This document shows positions 1-6,247 of a DNA stretch of 6,336 nt, in pieces (the first letter of the stretch is position 1; each line of letters begins with the position of its first letter). The stretch comes from Candidatus Methanovirga basalitermitum (GTDB lineage Archaea > Methanobacteriota > Methanobacteria > Methanobacteriales > Methanobacteriaceae), in contig JAISZW010000226.1 in assembly GCA_031284445.1 (NCBI GenBank), forward strand, positions 1-6,336, given 5' to 3'. Both the position numbers and the translations under genes were made by a program. A model generated the notes under the pieces. That model searched no databases. It had not been told where the DNA came from and saw only the letters and a list, made by a program, of their open reading frames with translations.

Positions 1-10
1 AGATTTTTGT

Positions 11-40
11 AATTATGAAAATCGAAGATTTTCAGTAATT
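11..40. repeat. Inverted repeat / potential hairpin
   Basis: TGAAAATC (16-23) pairs perfectly with GATTTTCA (27-34) around a 3-base GAA loop. The stem extends by five more pairs (11-15 AATTA with 36-40 TAATT) across one bulged G at 35, giving a 13-bp stem. It lies about 70 bases beyond the 3' end of the IS630 relic. It could be the outer end of that element, or a transcript-end structure of a gene lying to the left of the window. No matching copy was seen at the other side of the IS630 relic, so neither role is shown. The rest of 1-109 contains no recognisable gene. Confidence 0.45.
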
Positions 41-109
41 GAGGGTTTATTGGAATATTTTAGCTCTCTTTGGGGAATAAAGTAATATGAGGAAAAACTC
101 CACAAAAAT

Positions 110-1468
110 TTACACCCTCACAATTAACAAATCTTTATTTTTATCAAATATAAATTTATCAATCCATTTTTCTGTAAATGACTTTTTATCAACATTTTCA
201 TAAATTAGTCTTCCAAAATTTTCTACTAAAAATTCCTCATTTACTATAAAATCTGCAAATAATTCTTTTTTTTATAGTTCCCCATACCTTCTCAATTAGA
301 TTAAGCTTAAGTGAATATTAAGGTAATATATATGAGGATTATATTGAGATATTTGCAAGATTTTTTTAATATTACACTATAATGAACAGGATAATTATCT
401 AATACCACTACTAATTTAGTTTCTTTTTTAAACACTATTTTTAATGATTTTAAAAGTTCACTATAAACTATTTCTAATATTTCTTCTATTTTCTATTTAT
501 TGGCTTTTTCATATTTTTTCTGACATTTTATCCTCTTCTGCATATTTTTTTTTAGGTCTTTTATAATCATTTTTTTTGGCTTTCTCTGGAAAAACATGGA
601 TTAATATAATATCCATTAATATTTGATCTGTGAATTAGTCTTTTTCTAATTCTTCTATGATTTGAACGATTTTTAATTCTTTATTCAAGTATTTTAGATA
701 ATTTATTGATTAAAAAGCTATTTTTTGAATTTATTTGATTATAATATCTATGAAAAACTTTATCATTTCTTTTTTTTCTTGAATTTGGTGGAAAACTTAT
801 GTAAGATTTTCCATTTATTGATTGGACTACTATTCCTGTTCTTGAAAATTTCGCAGGATTATTGTCTAAGTATATTTTTTTTGATTTTTTGCAGATTGTT
901 CTAGGAGAATTAGAAAGATTTTAACATGCTACTTGATCTAAAAGAAACAATTTGCAGTTATTTAAGTCATGAAAACTTAATTTTTTTTAAAACAATCTCT
1001 GCATCATCAGGCATTTTAGAATAGATAATATAAACCTTTTTTATAAGAATATTCTAGTTTTTCCACGATTTTAGGTATTCTACTCATTGAATAATTGACA
1101 TTAAATTCTTTTTTAATAATTTTATGAATTTTACGAGTACTTAGAAAACTTTCATTAATCATTATTTCATCAAGGTTCTGGAATTCTTTCAGTTAATTTA
1201 GCTTTACATCCACTATTTTTATATTTGGGATATAAATTCTCATATCCTCTTTTTCCATTTCGTCTAACCATCTATGTCCAGTTTATAATGAAATTTCCAT
1301 TAATTTCACAGCTTCATCAACTGTTTTTTTTCATTGTACAAAAACTGATAAAAATCAATTTTTTTAAAACATCAGCTTCTTGCTGATGCCTATTAATAAT
1401 TTTATTTAATCAAATTTTTTTAATATGTCATTTGACTTTTTTTGTATTTTATTAACCATAATAACCAT
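110..1468 (-). pseudogene. Degenerate IS630-family transposase (DD34E type)
   Basis: Relic of a DDE transposase, which when intact would cut and rejoin the ends of its own insertion sequence. Read on the minus strand, it is recoverable only by switching frames many times. In order: an ATG at 1468 or 1459; an N-terminal helix-turn-helix stretch around 1260-1350 (VDEAVKLMEISL, then GHRWLDEME); a linker reading GYENLYPKYKNSGCKAKLTE; the first catalytic Asp in LFLLDQVAC (Asp codon 936-938); GKSYISFPPNS (about 785-820); the second Asp in LVVVLDNYPVHYS (397-399); the Glu in LNLIEKVWGTIKK (291-293); and a C-terminal tail ending in LLIVRV and a TAA at 110-112. The distance from second Asp to Glu is about 35 codons across the frameshifts, matching the D-34-E spacing of IS630. 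There are many in-frame stops and several frameshifts, so the gene is dead. Clear terminal inverted repeats and TA duplications were not found. Family assignment rests on motifs and spacing. Confidence 0.85.
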
Positions 1469-1477
1469 ATGTTTACA

Positions 1478-1520
1478 TTGATTTTAAACTTTACGATTTA
1501 AACTATAGGTTTAAAATCAA
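1478..1520. repeat. 12-bp perfect inverted repeat upstream of cfbB
   Basis: TTGATTTTAAAC (1478-1489) and GTTTAAAATCAA (1509-1520) are perfect reverse complements separated by 19 bases. The spacer holds a near copy of the arm, GATTTAAACT, at 1495-1504. The repeat lies between the divergent start of the IS630 relic and the promoter region of cfbB. It could be a regulator-binding site for cfbB or a subterminal part of the IS630 element. A second, smaller palindrome follows: TATAAC (1529-1534) with GTTATA (1541-1546). The match is directly visible; the function is not known. Confidence 0.5.
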
Positions 1521-1527
1521 GACTTAC

Positions 1528-1562
1528 TTATAACTTATAGGTTATAGCAAAATATTTAAATA
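1528..1562 (+). promoter_or_regulatory. Putative archaeal promoter of cfbB
   Basis: Two TATA-like boxes precede cfbB. TTATAA at 1528-1533 would give a transcript start near 1556 and a leader of roughly 25-30 bases. TTTAAATA at 1555-1562 is centred about 26 bases before the ATG at 1585, which would give a nearly leaderless mRNA. No convincing Shine-Dalgarno sequence is seen before either ATG, which fits a leaderless start slightly better. In such AT-rich sequence, TATA-like strings arise often, so which box is used is uncertain. Confidence 0.4.
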
Positions 1563-1584
1563 TTTATTAACACAATTAATGTAT

Positions 1585-2946
1585 ATGAAAGTTATATTGG
1601 GTGGAGTAAGTAGTGCCGTGGGAAAAACAACAATTTCAACTGGAATAATGAAAGCATTATCTGAATATAATGTTCAACCATTTAAGGTAGGACCAGACTA
1701 CATAGATCCAAGTTATCACACAACTGCAACAGGAAATATATCTAAAAATTTAGATTCTTTTTTCATGGATGATAAACAAATAATATCGACATATAACAGA
1801 GCCATGAAAAATTCTAAAGCTAAATATGGGGTTATTGAAGGAGTTAGGGGTCTTTATGAGGGTATAAGTCCAATCACCGATGTTGGAAGTACAGCATCAA
1901 TAGCTAAAACATTAAATGCTCCAATAATTCTCATTTTGGATTCTCGTAGTTTAGTTAAAAGTGCAGCTGCCATAGTTCTTGGATTTAAATTATTGGATCC
2001 TGAATTAAAAATAGAAGGTATTATATTAAATAAGGTGAAGGGAAAAAAGCATTATTTAAAAACTAAAAAATCTGTTGAAATATTAACTAAAACTGAAGTT
2101 ATAGGTGGAATTCCAAGGGATGATAGAATAGCTGTTGAAGGGAGGCATTTAGGCTTAATTCCATCTCTTGAGAAGGAAGGAATAGCTAAGAGCATTGAAA
2201 GTTGGGGTAGAATAGTAGAGGAACATATTGATCTTGATGCTTTAATAGATATAATGAAGAGATTTAAGACTCCTAAGAGTGAAGAAAAACTTTGGAAAAT
2301 TGGAAATAAAAAGAGATTGAGGATTGGTTTAGCGAAAGATGAGGCATTTAACTTCTATTATCAGGATAACATTGATGCATTGAAAGAGAATAATGCGAAA
2401 ATTATTCAATTTTCTCCATTGCATGATGAAAATCTTCCTGATGTGGATGGATTATATATTGGTGGAGGTTATCCTGAAATTTTTAAAAAAGAACTAAAAA
2501 AGAATTCATCTATTCGAGAATCTATTTTAAAATTCCATAATGATGGAAAATATATCTATGGAGAATGTGGTGGATTAATATATCTTTCAAGGTCAATTGA
2601 TAAAGTTAAAATGTGTGGTGTAGTACCTTTTGATTCAGTTATGACTCCTAAGGTTCAAGGATTAAGTTACACTATAACTAAATCAAATAAAGATAATTTA
2701 ATATCTAAGAGAGATGAAGTTTTTAGAGGTCATGAATTTCATTATACTAAATTAAATGATGTTAGTAGTGATTTTGTTTTTGAGATTCAAAGAGGACGAG
2801 GAATTATTGATGGACATGATGGATTAGCTTATAAAAATACTTTAGCAAATTACATACATATTCATGCTTGTTCTTGTCCTAATTTTGCTTATAATTTTAC
2901 TCGAAATATGGCAGAAAATACAGATTTAAATTTTTCACTACTATAA
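1585..2946 (+). CDS. cfbB: CfbB/CbiA-family a,c-diamide synthase, probably Ni-sirohydrochlorin a,c-diamide synthase (coenzyme F430)
   Basis: A glutamine-dependent, ATP-driven amidotransferase. In methanogens, CfbB amidates the a and c acetate side chains of Ni-sirohydrochlorin on the way to coenzyme F430, the nickel cofactor of methyl-coenzyme M reductase; the close paralogue CbiA does the same to cobyrinate for cobamides. The protein is soluble, with no membrane segment. The N-terminal domain (numbering from 1585) has a P-loop GGVSSAVGKTT at 6-16, KVGPDYIDP at 34-42, VIEGVRGLYEG at 83-93 and ILDSRS at 117-122. The C-terminal class I glutaminase domain has YIGGGYPE at 291-298, the nucleophile Cys328 in GECGGL, GHEFHYT at 382-388 and the presumed catalytic His in YIHIHA (425/427). 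At 453 residues it has normal full length. An in-frame ATG six bases upstream (1579) is possible; 1585 is preferred because the family starts with a short Met-Lys-strand before the P-loop and because of the TATA spacing. It stands alone between an IS relic and a MITE candidate. CfbB versus CbiA cannot be settled by eye; the family is certain. Confidence 0.9.
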   Translation: MKVILGGVSSAVGKTTISTGIMKALSEYNVQPFKVGPDYIDPSYHTTATGNISKNLDSFFMDDKQIISTYNRAMKNSKAKYGVIEGVRGLYEGISPITDVGSTASIAKTLNAPIILILDSRSLVKSAAAIVLGFKLLDPELKIEGIILNKVKGKKHYLKTKKSVEILTKTEVIGGIPRDDRIAVEGRHLGLIPSLEKEGIAKSIESWGRIVEEHIDLDALIDIMKRFKTPKSEEKLWKIGNKKRLRIGLAKDEAFNFYYQDNIDALKENNAKIIQFSPLHDENLPDVDGLYIGGGYPEIFKKELKKNSSIRESILKFHNDGKYIYGECGGLIYLSRSIDKVKMCGVVPFDSVMTPKVQGLSYTITKSNKDNLISKRDEVFRGHEFHYTKLNDVSSDFVFEIQRGRGIIDGHDGLAYKNTLANYIHIHACSCPNFAYNFTRNMAENTDLNFSLL

Positions 2947-2983
2947 TATAATATTATACAATAATATATGGTAGAATATACAT

Positions 2984-3108
2984 TATCAATGCTGTCAACT
3001 TAAGGATTTTTGATTACAATTTCTATTTAGAATCTTGTTTATCAAGCTTCATTTTTAATTTCAATCAAAGTTTAAAAAAATAATTTTCTTAAGTTGACAG
3101 AAATGATA
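2984..3108. mobile_element. MITE candidate with near-perfect terminal inverted repeats
   Basis: This 125-bp non-coding element lies between cfbB and the coiled-coil gene. Its ends are inverted repeats of 21 bases (2984-3004 and 3088-3108) matching at 19 positions. The inner 13 bases are perfect: CTGTCAACTTAAG at 2992-3004 and CTTAAGTTGACAG at 3088-3100. The interior is AT-rich with no reading frame. If the element proper starts at CTG (2992) and ends at CAG (3100), it is flanked by CAATG and AAATG, an imperfect 5-bp target duplication. Two further copies of the end sequence occur in this window (3664-3690 and 5089-5103). A non-autonomous element moved by a transposase encoded elsewhere is the best explanation. 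A long-stem transcript structure downstream of cfbB is an alternative. Confidence 0.6.
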
Positions 3109-3115
3109 TATTATA

Positions 3116-3129
3116 GAAAAGTATAAATA
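3116..3129 (+). promoter_or_regulatory. TATA box and BRE of the coiled-coil gene
   Basis: TATAAATA at 3122-3129 is a strong archaeal TATA box and is preceded by the purine-rich GAAAAG at 3116-3121, as expected for a TFB recognition element. Transcription should start near 3150, leaving a leader of about 15 bases before the ATG at 3166, with AAGGG at about 3152-3156 as a possible weak ribosome binding site. The promoter begins only a few bases outside the right end of the MITE candidate. Confidence 0.55.
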
Positions 3130-3165
3130 AAATGATAATTTTATTGACGATAAGGGTTTTTATCA

Positions 3166-3594
3166 ATGGGCTATGTAGAAGGTACTGTAAAAAAATATAT
3201 CAAAGAGTATTCCAGAAAATTGAAAAATGGCAAAATAAAAAAATACCAGACTAAACAAGTTCAAATAACTTTATCTAAGAAAGATGATATTTTCCAAGAT
3301 GAAGAAGAAGTTATCATCATGAATAAGGATGTTTTTAAGGAATATGAGAAATTAAATTCTACAATAGAAAAACAAGAAAATACAATATATTCACTTAAGA
3401 GGAAAATAGAGTCCTTAAAAAGCGATCAAGTGGAAAAATTTGGAGAAAAGATTAAAAAATTGAATAAAGAGTGTATTTCTCTTCAAAATGAGCATGAACC
3501 ATTAAAAGATAAGTTTGATTTGTTAAAAAAAGAAATTAAATATTATAAAGATCTAAATGACAAATTAAAAGAACTTATTTTAAAACTAACATAA
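3166..3594 (+). CDS. Conserved-looking hypothetical basic coiled-coil protein, 142 residues
   Basis: Function not recognised. Residues 1-55 form a small, very basic head: EGTVKKYIKEYSRKLKNGK followed by a tyrosine and lysine-rich strand (KKYQTKQVQITLSK, 25-38), an acidic turn (DDIFQDEEE, 40-48) and a hydrophobic strand (VIIMN, 49-53). The pattern of two strands around a polar turn is loosely like a SpoVT/AbrB or other small DNA-binding beta fold, but this is only a resemblance. Residues 56-140 are a charged helix with spaced Leu and Ile (L63, I67, I74, L77, I81, L84, I96, L99, L106, L113, L120, I124, L130, L134, L137) typical of a coiled coil, so it probably oligomerises. There is no signal peptide, membrane segment or cysteine cluster. 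The frame is fully open, with its own TATA box 37-44 bases before the ATG. It sits between the MITE candidate and a solo MITE end, so it could be cargo or a bystander. Confidence 0.8.
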   Translation: MGYVEGTVKKYIKEYSRKLKNGKIKKYQTKQVQITLSKKDDIFQDEEEVIIMNKDVFKEYEKLNSTIEKQENTIYSLKRKIESLKSDQVEKFGEKIKKLNKECISLQNEHEPLKDKFDLLKKEIKYYKDLNDKLKELILKLT

Positions 3595-3617
3595 TATCTT
3601 TGAATTGAAATAAGAAC

Positions 3618-3646
3618 TATAGTATTATGAAAATATAGTATTATGA
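3618..3646. repeat. Two 13-bp direct repeats, 16-bp period
   Basis: TATAGTATTATGA occurs at 3618-3630 and again at 3634-3646, separated by AAA. It lies 24 bases after the stop codon of the coiled-coil gene. It may be simple replication slippage in AT-rich DNA. No further units are present. Confidence 0.5.
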
Positions 3647-3663
3647 TGAAAATTTAATTTTTA

Positions 3664-3690
3664 CAATGCTGTCAACTAAGGTTTTTGATT
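3664..3690 (+). repeat. Solo copy of the MITE end sequence
   Basis: CAATGCTGTCAACT at 3664-3677 is identical to the left end of the MITE candidate at 2987-3000. After the loss of one T and one A, similarity continues through AAGG and TTTTTGATT. It has the same orientation as the left MITE end and, like it, is preceded by CAATG. No matching inverted partner was found downstream before the ISH3 relic, so this is probably a truncated element. From here to 3894 the sequence is AT-rich and non-coding, with nothing else recognised apart from the short repeat arm at 3826-3836. Confidence 0.55.
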
Positions 3691-3894
3691 TTTTTTATTT
3701 CATTGTACAGTCTTAATTCCAACATTAACCAATAAAATTTTACTTCAAATATCAAAATAATTTATTTATAATCACATTTTCAATCATAAACCAATTTAAA
3801 AGAGTGAAAATTAAATACTATGACCTTTATAGTTTTATTAATGATCAGTAGTTCGTGAAGTAAAGTATTAATTGTGCGATGTATACTATTATTC

Positions 3895-4991
3895 ATGAAA
3901 CTAAAAAAAACACCACACAGAATACTATTGAATGATGATGTATTAAGTCTTTTGGTTAAGGTTATTAGTGATATGTTGGGGTTTCAATCGGCTCCTAATG
4001 CAGTATACAGTAAGAAAACGATTGTTTATCATCTTCTTAATGCTACTACTGTGAACTATTGTTAGTAATGTTAATAATCTTTGTGATGCTCCTTGAAAGA
4101 ACTAATAGATATAGACTTGGTGATATTGATTTAGATGAAGTTGCTGAGTTTAAAATGAATTGAAGATTCATGCAATTAAAACCATGCCTATGAAATTGAT
4201 ATGGCTATTGATTATGTTAATATTCCCTATTACGGTGAAAGAAAACTATGGTGATACAATTAAAACCCAACCTAAACAAAAAACTAGTCGATTTTATGCT
4301 TATACTTCCATATACCTAATATTAAGAAAATAAACGATTACACATTAGCTGAAATATATTCACAGGAGAAACTTTAAAATATACAGTAGACTTCCTAATA
4401 AAAGAAATCAAAGCCATTGGGTTTAAAATTAAAATACTTTTCCTTGATAGAGAATTTTACACTATAGATGTGATAAATTACCTTCAAAACAGGAGAACAC
4501 CTTTTATTATACCTTGTGTGAAAAGAAAATCTATTGGAGGAATAAGAAACCTATTAACTGGAAAAAAATTATTCTAAAGAGTATACTATGCATTCAAAGG
4601 ATAATGAAGCTACATTTCAAGTTAATATAGTTGTTAAACACTCTAAAGGAAAATATAATCAGGATGGAATAAAACACTTTGCATATGCAGTATATGGTGT
4701 GAATATCCCTTTAAAAAACACATTTAAGGAGTATAGAAAACGTTGGAATAAAATCAAGCTACAGACTAATGAACCAAAGGTACGAACACGTACCAGCACA
4801 AAAAAACCAGAACTAAGACTTTTATAGATAGGATTAGGTCTTTTACTGATCAAGATCTGGATTTACATACAATGGACCAGTATACCACGACAAGGGGTCG
4901 ACAAAATAATTTGGACATTCAAAACCATGCTAAGACAATCAACCGAGCAACCGGAGAAAAATTAGGATTCAACAACAAAATAACAATCTAA
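3895..4991 (+). pseudogene. Degenerate ISH3-family transposase
   Basis: Relic of an archaeal DDE transposase. The N-terminal part is open from the ATG at 3895 (a GTG at 3874 is also in frame) and reads ILLNDDVLSLLVKVISDMLG, then VYSKKTIVYHLLNATTVNYC before a stop at 4063-4065. Frame switching then recovers RLGDIDLDEVAEFKM, the first Asp in DMAIDYVNIPYYG (4210-4212), QKTSRFYAYTSIYLILR, the second Asp in LFLDREFYTIDVINYLQ (4446-4448), and the strand region TFQVNIVVKHSKGKYNQDG. The family's YRKRFGIESSYR motif reads YRKR, a frameshift, then GIKSSYR: the catalytic Glu codon has become Lys (AAA at 4751-4753). C-terminal remnants RTRTSTKKPELRLL, IGLGLLLIKIWIYIQW and GEKLGFNNKITI follow, ending at TAA 4989-4991 (a TAG at 4963-4965 ends another frame). 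Several stops and frameshifts plus loss of the Glu make it inactive. ISH3 is assigned from remembered family motifs. Confidence 0.8.
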
Positions 4992-5011
4992 AAACTAACA
5001 CCTCCACAGAA

Positions 5012-5044
5012 AAAATCATAAAAAACCCATGAAAATCATAAAAA
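5012..5044. repeat. Two 13-bp direct repeats near the ISH3 right side
   Basis: AAAATCATAAAAA occurs at 5012-5024 and 5032-5044 with a 20-base period. It lies between the end of the ISH3 relic's reading frame and its tentative right end. The surrounding 4992-5088 stretch is strikingly rich in A on this strand and non-coding. Role unknown; slippage in low-complexity DNA is enough to explain it. Confidence 0.4.
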
Positions 5045-5088
5045 CAAGCACTAAAAAACTATAAAACAAAACAGAACCCTATAGAAAA

Positions 5089-5103
5089 TTTCTGTTAACT
5101 TAA
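5089..5103 (+). repeat. Second solo copy of the MITE-type end
   Basis: TTTCTGTTAACTTAA matches the inward-reading right end of the MITE candidate (TTTCTGTCAACTTAA on the minus strand, 3089-3103 reversed) at 14 of 15 positions. It is followed by T-rich sequence, as in the other copies. It lies about 110 bases beyond the 3' end of the IS5-family relic and could be that element's outer end, which would tie the MITE to an IS5-type transposase. No inverted partner was found on the other side of the relic within the window. Confidence 0.4.
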
Positions 5104-5213
5104 TTTTTTCTATTTTTTTTATTAACTTTTTATCAATCTTCAGAAGTTATTTATTACTCAGTTTTGTATTTTGAGATTTTTCTTTCTGGTTTTGCTTGTC
5201 TTTGTCCATGTAT

Positions 5214-6202
5214 TTAGCTTGTTTTTGACTGTTTGCATAGCTCTAGCTAGCTATGAACTATTTTTTGGATGGTTTTCAGTTGCTATAGGTTATAGCAGAT
5301 TTCTGATGCTATATTTTTGACATGTATTCTTGCTGTAGTTGTGACAAGTACATAACCACTTTTTAAGACTCTTTTCATCACGGCAAATGGTCTTTCTCCT
5401 GGTACGCTACGAACTGATTCTTTTCTTGTCTTTTTTGTTTTATTGTTAGTGGTTTGTATTCATGGATGCTCGATCCATCGTAGCATTATAGGCTTTGCAA
5501 ATCACTCCATAGTATCCTTTGTCACGATAGGCTACTATATTCTTCAGATAGGTCTATTTTAGAGTCATGAATGTTGGCAGGTGTTGCATGATTTCTTTTA
5601 TTAATTTAGTGGTCTGTGTCTGTTTTTATGTGCATTTTATATCCAAAACATGATTTGTTTCCTTTTTAGCCCATTCTCCATCTTCACTTGCAGTATATTT
5701 TGCATTTTTCCCTTGTGGTGCATCTGCTTTTTGATGTCCTGGGTCTGATGTTATGAATGTTACATTGGATAACTCCTATAATTCATAAGCTAAAACTTTG
5801 AAATCTATTTTTTTTTTTGAAGTTCTTTCCCTATGAGTTTGTATATACCTGTTTTTGATAGTCTTTCTCTAAATGACCAGATTATTGCTTTATCTGGGAC
5901 TTTATCAGGGAATCCTAGGAATTTAAGAAATGATATGCGGTCATTTACTTGTTATTAGTTCTGGGTCTGATAAACCATGCCATGCTTGTAAAATCAACAT
6001 TTTAAACATCATAATTTCGTCTGTATAGGGTTTTCCACCCTTTTCCATCTGGTTATTGTAGATTTTTCTGATTATATGGTCGTAATGACTCCCAATTAAC
6101 CAAAGGATTTATTTCATCTAATTTATCACCCAGTTCTTCGACTTTATTGTACTGTGTTCTTAAGTAATGTTTCTTTAGATTTTCTATAGTATTACATTCT
6201 AT
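5214..6202 (-). pseudogene. Degenerate IS5-family transposase
   Basis: Relic of a DDE transposase of the IS5 family, read on the minus strand with frame switching. The N-terminus near 6202 reads IENLKKHYLRTQYNKVEELG (its original ATG is now ATA). It is followed by MEKGGKPYTDEIMMFKMLIL, QAWHGLSDPELITSK, a stop, LLKFLGFPDKVPDKAIIWSF, and RERLSKTGIYKLIGKELQ. The catalytic Asp lies in FITSDPGHQKADAPQGKNA (Asp 5743-5745), then GEWAKK, HDSKIDLSEE and the second Asp in YRDKGYYG (5521-5523). After KAYNATMDRAS and KRIS the Glu lies in GERPFAVMKRVLKSGYVLVT (5394-5396), and the remnant ends near TAA 5214-5216 after KNIASEICYNL. All three catalytic residues survive, but several frameshifts and stops (for example inside YNL-stop-QLKTIQK) rule out a full-length product. 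No convincing pair of terminal repeats was found. Confidence 0.85.
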
Positions 6203-6239
6203 GTGTCTTTGTATTTAAATTATAGTTATCATGGAAAAC

Positions 6240-6247
6240 TTTATAAA
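6240..6247 (-). promoter_or_regulatory. Putative TATA box of the IS5-family relic
   Basis: TTTATAAA at 6240-6247 reads the same on both strands. On the minus strand it lies about 40 bases before the old start region at 6202, predicting a transcript start near 6218. The remaining sequence to 6336 is non-coding and AT-rich; it includes GATTTTAAAC at 6283-6292, also present in front of the IS630 relic. Nothing else is recognised there. Confidence 0.35.

Larger units (their letters stand above)
3826..5065. mobile_element. Tentative extent of the decayed ISH3-family element
   Basis: TTTATAGTTTT (3826-3836) and its exact reverse complement AAAACTATAAA (5055-5065) flank the ISH3 transposase relic, about 60-70 bases outside each end of its reading frame. 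This gives an element of about 1.24 kb, in the normal size range for the ISH3 family. An 11-bp AT-rich match can arise by chance over this distance, and no target duplication was confirmed, so the boundaries are provisional. Confidence 0.3.

Noticed and set aside
2947..2958. 12-bp palindrome TATAATATTATA directly after the cfbB stop as an operator or terminator
   Set aside because: It is made only of A and T, is expected by chance at this composition, and has no T-run immediately after it.
3142..3167. Hairpin over the start of the coiled-coil gene (GATAA with TTATC, near ATTGA and TCAAT)
   Set aside because: The pairing is short and needs a bulge; too weak to call a regulatory RNA structure.
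3618..3646. Start of a CRISPR-like or iteron array
   Set aside because: Only two 13-bp units with a 3-base gap exist, with no regular spacers and no further copies.
3874..4065. 63-residue open frame as a separate small gene
   Set aside because: It is the N-terminal piece of the ISH3-family transposase, cut off by a premature stop.
4588..4827. 79-residue open frame on the plus strand as a separate gene
   Set aside because: Its translation is an internal fragment of the ISH3-family transposase, continuing the second-Asp segment in another frame; it is part of the pseudogene.
4659..4853. 64-residue open frame on the minus strand
   Set aside because: It lies antisense to the recognisable ISH3 transposase motifs at 4588-4827 and resembles no known protein; it is a shadow frame.
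5282..5297. GCTATAGGTTATAGCA resembling TATAGGTTATAGCA before cfbB (about 1536-1549)
   Set aside because: The first lies within the coding part of the IS5 relic, encoding CYNL; the 14-base match is most likely a coincidence of AT-rich palindromic sequence.
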